Position numbers and translations under genes: made by a program. DNA of 64,000 nt from an uncultured Pseudomonadota bacterium (lineage in GTDB: Bacteria > Pseudomonadota > Gammaproteobacteria > Steroidobacterales > Steroidobacteraceae), in contig CAIVRI010000020.1 in NCBI GenBank assembly GCA_903908265.1, positions 33,346 through 97,345 of the forward strand, given 5' to 3'. Below are positions 26,091 through 33,056 of this stretch, piece by piece (position 1 is the first letter of the stretch; the number at the start of each line of letters is the position of its first letter). The notes below the pieces were generated by a model that saw only the letters and a list, made by a program, of their open reading frames with translations, searched no databases and was not told where the DNA came from.

Positions 26091-27176
26091 GGCCAGGGTG
26101 CCTGGGCGTGCGAGCCCCCGCTGCAGCACGGTGACCCGTGCGCCGACCGCACACTGGGCGTCAACGAGGGCAAAGCCGATGTTGCGCTGCAAGCGCCACG
26201 ACCACACGCCGTTGGTCATGGAGCCGACGCGACGATCGGCTTGGTAGATGTCGTGCCACAGGTTGCCGAGCGCCATCGGTTCCGTGTCGTCGAGGAGAAC
26301 ACCGAGTTGGTGCCGGCGCGGACCTTGCGCATGGATCCGCCGCAAGGCGGCGATGCCGATGACGTCGTCCGGTACGTGCAGGTCGATGTATTTGCCGAGG
26401 CGCACCTCATACGGATTGGTGTGGGCATCGGTGTCGCCGCCGTAGGACAGTAGGCCGGTCTCCACGCGCTCACAGAAATTGGGGTTGCCCGGACCAATGT
26501 CCCAGGGGCGCCCTGCTTCTCGGACCAAGTCCCACAGTGCCGTGCCTTTTGAACCATCACGCAGGTACAACTCAAAGCCGCCTTGCTTGGACCATCCTGA
26601 TCGGGCCAGCACCAGCGGGATGCCCTCGATCGAGGTCTCTTTGAACCAGAAGTACTTGAGCGCGCGTACCCAGTCGCCAAAGATGGAGGCGACGACGTCT
26701 TCCGCCTTCGGTCCCTGTACCGCGAGCGGCGACACATCGGGTTCCGCAACGGTGACTTTGAGGCCGCGCTCAGCAGCAATTGCTTGCGCCCAAAACCAGA
26801 TATTGGAGTCAGCGATGGACAACCAGTAGTGGTCGTCTGCCAGCTTCAACAGAATTGGGTCATTGATCAGGATGCCGTCGTGATTGCACAACGGGACGTA
26901 CTTACCTTGTCCGGGAACGCAGCGGGACAAGTCGCGGGCGGTCAGTATCTGGGCCAAGCGGCCGGCATCCGGCCCGGTCAGTTCCACCTGCCGCTCAACA
27001 GCGACATCCCACTGCGCAACGCCATTGAGGAGGCGCCAATACTCCCCTTCCGGGTCACCGAAGCTCGTTGGCATCAGCATGTGGTTGTAACTGGTGAAGG
27101 CCGTAACCCCGGCCGCCACCGTAGCGTCGTAGTAGGGCGAGGAGCGCAAGCGAGCAGAGGGGGTAATACCGAACAC
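26073..27176 (-). CDS. dmdA: DMSP demethylase DmdA (GcvT/AMT fold)
   Basis: 367 residues. Matches DmdA in order: RLRSSPYYDATVAAGV, YNHMLMPTSF, WDVAVERQVELTG, ARDLSRC, NDPILLKL, LSIADSNIWFWA, LAVQGPKAEDV, ARSGWSKQGGFELYL, RVETGLLSYGGD. It would transfer a methyl group from dimethylsulfoniopropionate to tetrahydrofolate, giving methylmercaptopropionate and 5-methyl-THF. Ordinary GcvT lacks the NHMLxP and DVAVERQV segments. Starts: GTG 27176 has GCGAGG just upstream; TTG 27191 is in frame. The operator and a good promoter lie directly before it. DmdA-like proteins of other function exist, so the substrate needs proof. Confidence 0.78.
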   Translation of the reverse strand: MFGITPSARLRSSPYYDATVAAGVTAFTSYNHMLMPTSFGDPEGEYWRLLNGVAQWDVAVERQVELTGPDAGRLAQILTARDLSRCVPGQGKYVPLCNHDGILINDPILLKLADDHYWLSIADSNIWFWAQAIAAERGLKVTVAEPDVSPLAVQGPKAEDVVASIFGDWVRALKYFWFKETSIEGIPLVLARSGWSKQGGFELYLRDGSKGTALWDLVREAGRPWDIGPGNPNFCERVETGLLSYGGDTDAHTNPYEVRLGKYIDLHVPDDVIGIAALRRIHAQGPRRHQLGVLLDDTEPMALGNLWHDIYQADRRVGSMTNGVWSWRLQRNIGFALVDAQCAVGARVTVLQRGLARPGTLAALPFI

Positions 27177-27195
27177 AGGACCTCGCCGCAAAGTT

Positions 27196-27210
27196 ATTTG
27201 TCAGACAAAT
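27196..27210. promoter_or_regulatory. Palindromic GntR-type operator (copy 3), dmdA
   Basis: Perfect 15-bp palindrome ATTTGTC-A-GACAAAT, the longest of the three copies. On the minus strand it covers the last two bases of the -10 box and the expected transcription start of dmdA, which is the classic position for a repressor. Confidence 0.78.
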
Positions 27211-27237
27211 ACTAGGCGTCTACTGGAAGCCGGTCAA
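27209..27237 (-). promoter_or_regulatory. sigma70-type promoter of dmdA
   Basis: Read on the minus strand: TTGACC (27237-27232), 17-base spacer, TAGTAT (27214-27209). Transcription would begin near 27202, inside the palindrome, giving a leader of about 25 bases that holds the GAGG ribosome site before the GTG start. Confidence 0.6.
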
Positions 27238-27304
27238 ACGTGGCACCATAAAGCCTAAAAAAATCGCTTATCATTTTGAATATCTTTCTAAATAATAACT
27301 AACG

Positions 27305-28237
27305 ATGCGTCCCGATATTGATGCCCTCGAAGCGCTCGACGCGGTGATCACAGAAGGCGGTTTTGCGGCCGCCGGTTTGCGGTTGCACAAGGTGCCGTCT
27401 GCGGTGAACTACCAGATTCGCAAGCTCGAGGAACAACTCGGGGTGACCTTGCTGGATCGCTCGGGTTATCGGGTGCGGCTGACCGATGCCGGCAGCCTAG
27501 TGCTAGCCGAAGGGCGTCGCCTGCTGGCGCAGGCCGATCACGTGGTGGCCGTGGCTGCCGAATTTGCCGCCGGCTGGGAGGCCCGTTTGACGGTGATCAT
27601 AGACGGGATTTTGCCTTTGGCACCGACCCTGGCGGCTCTGAAGACGATGGCGGTGGAACGGGTGCCGACCCGTATTCAAGTGCGCGTGGAATTTCTGGGT
27701 GGTGTGCAGCGCCGTTTTCAGAGCGAGCAGGCCGAGGTCATGCTGGTGAAGGACTATGTCCCGAACCCTGAGTGGGTCGCGATGCCCTTGCCAGAGATCG
27801 AATGCCTTCTGCTGGTCGCGGCCGAGCACCCGCTCGCGGGCCGTCGCGATGTCGGGCTCACCGAATTGCATGAACACGTTGAACTGTCGGTACAGGACTC
27901 CGGCGCGCGCGCTGATGATCGGCATATGTTCGGTGGCGATCGCGTGTTTCTCTTGTCGGATTTCGGCGCGAAGCGCGAGGCACTGCTCGCCGGTGTCGGC
28001 TACGGTTGGATGCCGCAGTATCTGGTGGCGGAGGATCTCGCGGCGGGCCGCTTGATAGAGATCCATTACGTTGGTGGGTCGCGCTACCGCTTTACGCCGC
28101 ATCTGATTCGCCGCGACGATCGTACGCCGGGTCGTGCTCTGGCGCGGTTGTTGGCCCTGCTCACGCCCAACGATGCGACCGTTATAGCTTCAAAAACCCG
28201 TACTTCGACCAAATCGGCGCCGCCTCGGCGGAGTTGA
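27305..28237 (+). CDS. LysR-type transcriptional regulator
   Basis: 310 residues. N-terminal HTH (about 5-65): ALEALDAVITEGGFAAAGLRLHKVPSAVNYQIRKLEEQLGVTLLDRS, then a periplasmic-binding-like effector domain (about 90-295). It is divergent from dmdA; the 128-bp gap is A/T-rich near its own start. LysR regulators usually control the divergent neighbour, so dmdA may have a second, activating input beside the GntR operator. The C-terminal 18 codons overlap the 3-prime end of the convergent modA gene by 56 bp. Ligand unknown. Confidence 0.85.
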   Translation: MRPDIDALEALDAVITEGGFAAAGLRLHKVPSAVNYQIRKLEEQLGVTLLDRSGYRVRLTDAGSLVLAEGRRLLAQADHVVAVAAEFAAGWEARLTVIIDGILPLAPTLAALKTMAVERVPTRIQVRVEFLGGVQRRFQSEQAEVMLVKDYVPNPEWVAMPLPEIECLLLVAAEHPLAGRRDVGLTELHEHVELSVQDSGARADDRHMFGGDRVFLLSDFGAKREALLAGVGYGWMPQYLVAEDLAAGRLIEIHYVGGSRYRFTPHLIRRDDRTPGRALARLLALLTPNDATVIASKTRTSTKSAPPRRS

Positions 28238-28937
28238 GGTAATCGAGCCACTGCGTTGCCTGCGCTGGCGCTTCGTTCGTGAGTGCAGCCGGATAGCGGA
28301 TCGGTGGGTGACTGTCTGCGGGAAAGGTGCCGACCACCCGAACCCGCGGTTCGGTGCGCGCATCGGTCGCATAGACAATACCGAATTTGGCTTCGCCCTC
28401 GGCAACATAAGCCAAGGCGCCGCGCACGCTCTCGGCGGGCGCGATGTGGGACACCAAGGCCTGCCAAACACCCAGCGCGCTGAGCGCTGCGCGCGCATAG
28501 CGACCTGCCGGTACCGATTCCGGGTCCGCCAGCGCCAGTCGCTCAGTACCCAAGGCCTGCACGATGGGTGCTTGCCGATCCAGCCGCAACTGCACCGGAT
28601 CGGTCGCCGCGGCAATCAACACCAAGCGATTGGCGACCAAATCGCGGCGCGTGGCGCTACGGATGAGCTGACGGCTGGCCAGGTAATCCATCCATTCGCC
28701 ATCCGCTGAGATAAAGACATCAGCCGATGCGCCCGCCTCGATTTGGCGGGCGAGGATTGAGCTCGCAGCGAAAGAAAAGCGCACCGGTACGCCGGTGCGG
28801 GCGGTGTATTGGGCAGCGCACGCCTGCAACGATTCCGCCAGCGAGGCCGCGGCATAGACCGTCAGCGTCGGCGGCGGCCGGGACCACGCCAGTAAGGGGG
28901 CGAGTAGTAGAGCAAGTGCAAGGCCGCGGCGCCGCAT
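28182..28937 (-). CDS. modA: Molybdate-type periplasmic binding protein (orphan ModA)
   Basis: 251 residues. Signal peptide (about 1-20, ALALLLAPLLAWS), then the ModA start LTVYAAASLAESLQACAAQY, ligand-loop FSFAASSILARQIEAGASADVFISAD near 55-80, and VAEGEAKFGIVYATDA near 185. Family members bind molybdate or tungstate for an ABC importer. No modB or modC lies nearby, so the permease must be elsewhere or the protein serves another solute. ATG 28937 has GGGAG eight bases upstream. The stop region overlaps the LysR gene by 56 bp, tail to tail. Confidence 0.82.
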   Translation of the reverse strand: MRRRGLALALLLAPLLAWSRPPPTLTVYAAASLAESLQACAAQYTARTGVPVRFSFAASSILARQIEAGASADVFISADGEWMDYLASRQLIRSATRRDLVANRLVLIAAATDPVQLRLDRQAPIVQALGTERLALADPESVPAGRYARAALSALGVWQALVSHIAPAESVRGALAYVAEGEAKFGIVYATDARTEPRVRVVGTFPADSHPPIRYPAALTNEAPAQATQWLDYLNSAEAAPIWSKYGFLKL

Positions 28938-29225
28938 CAGCGTGACTCCCAAAAAGACCTCCCGCGAGTCTAGCGCATCAAATCCCCCCCATCCGGGGCC
29001 AGCCCGCCCCATCGGGGTGCCGGTGTGTGCCTGTTACGTGTGCCCTCCGGGGTATTTTCAGTGTGCTTCAAACACGGGTTACTCGGGTGTTTCCGACGAT
29101 CGGCCGCGAGAAGGGGCCATTTCGATTAGAATCGCCGCCGTCGCCCGACCATCGGCCGATTTTAGCCCCCTCTTCCACCGCGCCGGTTCGTAGACCAGCG
29201 GGGTATTTTCCTATTTAGAGATCTC

Positions 29226-30830
29226 ATGCTTTCGACTTCCAATATCGTCGTTCAATTTGGCGCTAAGCCGCTGTTTGACAAGGTTACCGTCAAGTTTGCG
29301 GACGGTAATCGTTATGGTCTGATTGGCGCGAACGGTTCTGGCAAGTCCACCTTGATGAAAGTGCTGGGTGGAGATTTGGAGCCGACGTCCGGTGATGTGA
29401 TGCTGCAGGCGGGCGCCCGACTCGGCAAATTGAATCAGAACCAGTTCGGTTATGAGGATCAGCGGGTGCTGGATGTGGTGATGCAGGGCCACAATGAAAT
29501 GTGGAAGGCCATGCAAGAGCGCGATCGCATCTATGCCAACCTGGAGGCTACTGATGCGGACTACATGCGTGCCGCCGAGCTGGAGGCACAGTTCGCCGAG
29601 TATGGTGGTTATGATGCGGAGGCGCGAGCGGGCGCGATTCTGATCGATGCCGGCATTGATGAGGCGCGCCATCAAGGCTTGATGCGGGAAGTGCCGCCGG
29701 GTCTTAAATTGCGCGTCTTGTTGGCACAGGCCCTGTTTTCCAAACCAGACGTGTTGCTGCTCGACGAGCCGACCAACAACCTCGACATTCATTCGATCCG
29801 CTGGCTTGAACGGGCACTCAATGCCTATGACGCCACCATGGTAATCATCAGCCACGACCGTCATTTTCTCAATCAAGTCTGCACACACATTGCCGATCTG
29901 GATTTTCAGCAACTGAAGATCTATCCGGGCAACTACGATGACTTCATGCTCGCCTCCGTGCAGGCACGGCAACGGGTCGAGTCCTCGAATGCCAAAGCGC
30001 GCGCGCAGATTTCGGACTTGCAGGAGTTCGTGCGGCGCTTCTCTGCCAATGCTTCCAAGGCCCGTCAGGCTACCTCGCGTAAGAAGCAGCTGGAGAAGAT
30101 CAAGGTCGAAGAAATTCGACCCTCGTCCCGGCAGAATCCCTACATCCGTTTCGAGCAAGGTAAGAAGCTGTATCGGACGGCCGTGACGGCACAGAACCTG
30201 ACATTCACCTATCCACGCACAGAAACCGCGATTTTTCGTGGCCTGAATTTCACCGTGGAAGCGGCTGATCGCATTGCGATCATTGGTCCGAACGGTATCG
30301 GTAAGACCACACTCATGCGCTGTCTTGCTGGGGAGTTGCACCCGCAGGCGGGTACGATCAGTTGGGTCGAAAATGCGCAGCCCGGCTATATGCCGCAAGA
30401 TCCGCAGGCTGAGTTTGAGGAGAAAGTGGACCTGTTCTCCTGGATCTCCCGCTACACCGGTAAAGCCGATGATGATCAGTTGGTGCGCAGCACGTTGGGG
30501 CGTCTACTGTTCTCCGGTGATGAGACCAAAAAGTCGGTCAAGGTGCTTTCCGGTGGTGAAAAGGGCCGCATGATTTACGGCAAGCTGATTCTGACCAAGC
30601 CCAATGTGCTGCTTATGGACGAGCCAACGAACCACATGGACATGGAAACCATCGAGTCCTTGCAAATCGCGCTCGAGAAATACGCCGGCACGCTGATCTT
30701 CGTCTCGCACGATCGCGAGTTCGTCGGTGGATTGGCCAACCGAATCATGGAGCTGAAGGCCGACGGCAGCATCTCGGACTTCCGGGGTACTTACGACGAG
30801 TACCTGAAGATGCAGGGTCTCGAGGCCTAA
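29226..30830 (+). CDS. ybiT: ABC-F ATPase, YbiT subfamily
   Basis: 534 residues. Two ABC domains in one soluble chain without membrane segments: Walker A GANGSGKST near residue 36 and GPNGIGKTT near 355, ABC signatures PPGLKLRV and LSGGEKGRM, Walker B LLLDEPTNNLD and LLMDEPTNHMD. The linker carries RFSANASKARQATSRKKQLEKI near 275, the P-site tRNA interaction motif of translation factors. Very close to E. coli YbiT throughout. Likely acts on the ribosome in translation stress. The 288 bp before it hold no gene; a possible -10 (TAGAAT) is at about 29126. Confidence 0.92.
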   Translation: MLSTSNIVVQFGAKPLFDKVTVKFADGNRYGLIGANGSGKSTLMKVLGGDLEPTSGDVMLQAGARLGKLNQNQFGYEDQRVLDVVMQGHNEMWKAMQERDRIYANLEATDADYMRAAELEAQFAEYGGYDAEARAGAILIDAGIDEARHQGLMREVPPGLKLRVLLAQALFSKPDVLLLDEPTNNLDIHSIRWLERALNAYDATMVIISHDRHFLNQVCTHIADLDFQQLKIYPGNYDDFMLASVQARQRVESSNAKARAQISDLQEFVRRFSANASKARQATSRKKQLEKIKVEEIRPSSRQNPYIRFEQGKKLYRTAVTAQNLTFTYPRTETAIFRGLNFTVEAADRIAIIGPNGIGKTTLMRCLAGELHPQAGTISWVENAQPGYMPQDPQAEFEEKVDLFSWISRYTGKADDDQLVRSTLGRLLFSGDETKKSVKVLSGGEKGRMIYGKLILTKPNVLLMDEPTNHMDMETIESLQIALEKYAGTLIFVSHDREFVGGLANRIMELKADGSISDFRGTYDEYLKMQGLEA

Positions 30831-30842
30831 GCGCTGCGAGTC

Positions 30843-30871
30843 GACCGTGCCGCGCAACGTGCGGCACGGTC
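30843..30871. terminator. Strong hairpin between convergent ybiT and stomatin genes
   Basis: Perfect 11-bp stem GACCGTGCCGC / GCGGCACGGTC with a 7-base loop, 12 bp after the ybiT stop and 16 bp before the stop of the opposing gene. There is no T-run on either side. Position suggests a bidirectional terminator. Confidence 0.65.
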
Positions 30872-30887
30872 CTATGCGACCGGTCGT

Positions 30888-31802
30888 TTAGGTGCGCTTA
30901 GTGATGCTGGTGGCCATGGTCACCATCGAAGCCAGATCCGACAGGTTCGACGGCACGATGATCGTGGTCGATTCCTTAGCGATCTTCCCGAATTGCTTCA
31001 CGTACTCCTCACCAATGCGCAATTGCATCGCCTCGGCCCCACCCTGGGTGGATAGCGCTGAGGCAACCAAGCGCAAACCGTCGGCGGTGGCGTGTGCCAC
31101 GGCGAGGATCGCCTGCGCTTGGCCTTCTGCTTCGTTCATCAATTGCTGACGCAGGGCTTCGGAAGCCTTGATGGCGCGCTGCTTTTCGCCTTCGGCGGAG
31201 TTGATCTTGGCGTCGCGCTCGCCCTCGGAGGTCAAAATGACTGCGCGCTTTTCGCGCTCGGCGCGCATCTGTTTTTCCATGGCCGACACCACGTCATGGG
31301 GCGGATTGATGTTCTTGATCTCGTAACGCAGCACCTTCACGCCCCAAGCGGCAGAGGCCTTATCGAGTTCTGCGACCACATGTGCATTGATGGCGCCGCG
31401 CTCTTCAAAGGTGCGGTCGAGTTCGATCTTGCCGATCTGGCTGCGCAGCGTGGTCTGCGCCAATTGGCCGATCGCGAAGGAGTAATTGGTGATGCCATAG
31501 GACGCCAGGTGGGGATCGAGTACCTGCATATAAAGCACCGCATCGACGCCCACGAGGACGTTGTCGCGGGTGATGCAGACCTGCTCGGCGACATCGACGG
31601 CTTGTTCCTTCAAGCTGTGTCCGTAGGCGACACGCTCGAGAAACGGCAGCAGAATGTGAAAGCCGGCATGTAGGGTACGGCTATATTTGCCGAGGCGTTC
31701 AACCACATAAGCACTTTGTTGTGGTACCACCTGCAGCGTGCGCGCCAGCAGGATGACGACAAAAAGCGCGATGACGAAAAGAACAATCAAAGTCGCGGTC
31801 AT
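30888..31802 (-). CDS. qmcA: SPFH/stomatin-like membrane protein (QmcA type)
   Basis: 304 residues. N-terminal membrane helix (LIVLFVIALFVVILLA) then the SPFH domain: QVVPQQSAYVVERLGKYSRTLHAGFHILLPF, DNVLVGVDAVLYMQVLDP, GKIELDRTFEERGAIN; then a long coiled coil EREKRAVILTSEGERDAKINSAEGEKQRAI. These proteins form large inner membrane rings and scaffold membrane microdomains or proteases. It follows nfeD by 5 bp; the NfeD-stomatin pair is a standard operon. ATG 31802 is chosen because it starts directly at the membrane helix. Confidence 0.88.
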   Translation of the reverse strand: MTATLIVLFVIALFVVILLARTLQVVPQQSAYVVERLGKYSRTLHAGFHILLPFLERVAYGHSLKEQAVDVAEQVCITRDNVLVGVDAVLYMQVLDPHLASYGITNYSFAIGQLAQTTLRSQIGKIELDRTFEERGAINAHVVAELDKASAAWGVKVLRYEIKNINPPHDVVSAMEKQMRAEREKRAVILTSEGERDAKINSAEGEKQRAIKASEALRQQLMNEAEGQAQAILAVAHATADGLRLVASALSTQGGAEAMQLRIGEEYVKQFGKIAKESTTIIVPSNLSDLASMVTMATSITKRT

Positions 31803-31807
31803 GGCGG

Positions 31808-32251
31808 TTACCTGTAGGGTTGAGGTTCGACGACGAGTGTGAGCCCGTCGATAGCGGTGATCTGGGCGCTGCCGCCAGGGGCGATCGCGATTTCTGTGAG
31901 ATTGCGGATTGCCCAGGAAGCGCCGCGGAACTCGGCGCGGCCTTCGGCGTGGGCACCAAGCCCGTCGGGTAACACCAGCGTATCGCCGAGGGCGGACAGT
32001 CCCGGTGGGGGCAAGCCTGAGACGTGGAAACGTTCGGCCAGCGTGCCTCGAAACAGCTTCACACTCACTAGCGAAAGGGCAATGAACAGCGACCACGACG
32101 CCCACAACGGACAGTTTGGACATGCGGCGGTCGCCAAACCGGTGACGACGGCGGCTGCGCCGACAAAAAGCAGATAAAACTCGGCGCTGATGAAGGTCAA
32201 CTCCATCCCTAGCAGTAGGACTCCCGCAATCACCCAGATCCACCAGGTCAT
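31808..32251 (-). CDS. NfeD-like membrane protein
   Basis: 147 residues. Begins MTWWIWVIAGVLLLGMELTFISAEFYLLFVGAAAVVTGL, two close membrane helices, another helix near 50-65, then a small beta-barrel (OB-like) domain from about 80 with GLGAHAEGRAEFRGASWAIR and ITAIDGLTLVVEP. This is the short NfeD (NfeD1b/YbbK-partner) form without a protease domain. Co-transcribed with the stomatin-like gene, with which it probably forms a complex in the inner membrane. Confidence 0.88.
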   Translation of the reverse strand: MTWWIWVIAGVLLLGMELTFISAEFYLLFVGAAAVVTGLATAACPNCPLWASWSLFIALSLVSVKLFRGTLAERFHVSGLPPPGLSALGDTLVLPDGLGAHAEGRAEFRGASWAIRNLTEIAIAPGGSAQITAIDGLTLVVEPQPYR

Positions 32252-32354
32252 GGCACGGCTCCGCAATAGCGACGCGGCATTATAGCGCGCAATTGGGTGC
32301 GCAATGGGTCGTGGATTCGGTACTCTTGCGGCTCTAATCTGGGGGACGGTGGGT

Positions 32355-33029
32355 ATGTCGAGGCACGAAGAATCCCTGCGTACCGCGCAGCGGCAAGCGC
32401 AAGCGCTGTTCGCCGAGGTGATCGCTTCGGGGCTCCTTCGTCCGGGTATGAGCGAATCGGTGTTGTCCGATGCCATTGCGGCGCTCGCGCGGGAGCGTTA
32501 CGGCGTGCGCCGACACTGGCACCGCCGGGTGGTTCGGTCCGGTCCGCATACGGTGCTCGGTTATTACGATGGCCCGACGGATCGGCAGATTGAGGACGGG
32601 GATCTGGTGGTGCTCGACTTCGGACCGGTTTTTGGTGAATGGGAGGCCGATTATGGTCGCACCTACCTGGTCGGTACGGATTCTAAAAAAGCACGCCTGG
32701 TTGCGGATACAGACGCCGCGTTGGCGCGGGGCCGGGCCTATTATCGGGCGCAAACCGGTCTCACGGCCGGGGATCTGTACGATTATGTGGTGGCGCTGGC
32801 GGCTGAGTATGGCTGGGAGTTCGGCGCAACAAGCGCGGGCCACCTGATTGGCCATTTCCCGCACGAGGCGCACCGGGATGATCATCGGTTCGTGATCGAA
32901 CATGGCAATACGACAGTGATTGATGAATTGGACGCGCAAGGTCAACGGCGTCATTGGATTCTTGAAATTCATTTCGTCGACCGTGCGCTAGGCTTGGGTG
33001 CGTTTGTCGAAGAATTACTGACTCTCTGA
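32355..33029 (+). CDS. M24 (pita-bread fold) metallopeptidase-like protein
   Basis: 224 residues. Fold of Xaa-Pro aminopeptidase/methionine aminopeptidase: VVLDFGPVFGEWEADYGRTYLVG supplies the two metal-binding Asp (near 95 and 106), SAGHLIGHFPHEAH the His (near 170), and LEIHFVD the final acidic ligand. It is short and has no N-terminal domain, as in the small stand-alone M24 group. ATG 32355 chosen by a G-rich ribosome site. Substrate unknown. It ends 28 bp before the PQQ dehydrogenase start. Confidence 0.75.
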   Translation: MSRHEESLRTAQRQAQALFAEVIASGLLRPGMSESVLSDAIAALARERYGVRRHWHRRVVRSGPHTVLGYYDGPTDRQIEDGDLVVLDFGPVFGEWEADYGRTYLVGTDSKKARLVADTDAALARGRAYYRAQTGLTAGDLYDYVVALAAEYGWEFGATSAGHLIGHFPHEAHRDDHRFVIEHGNTTVIDELDAQGQRRHWILEIHFVDRALGLGAFVEELLTL

Positions 33030-33056
33030 CTTGGCCCTTTGGCCTTGGTACCAAAA

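Noticed and set aside
27076..27090. TTGTAACT, reminiscent of a Ter core, inside dmdA
   Set aside because: Flanking bases do not fit the Ter consensus, and the stretch encodes the conserved SYNHML segment of DmdA.
29211..30398. 395-codon open frame antisense to ybiT
   Set aside because: ybiT is near-identical in layout to a known ABC-F protein; the antisense frame has no family match and no start signals.
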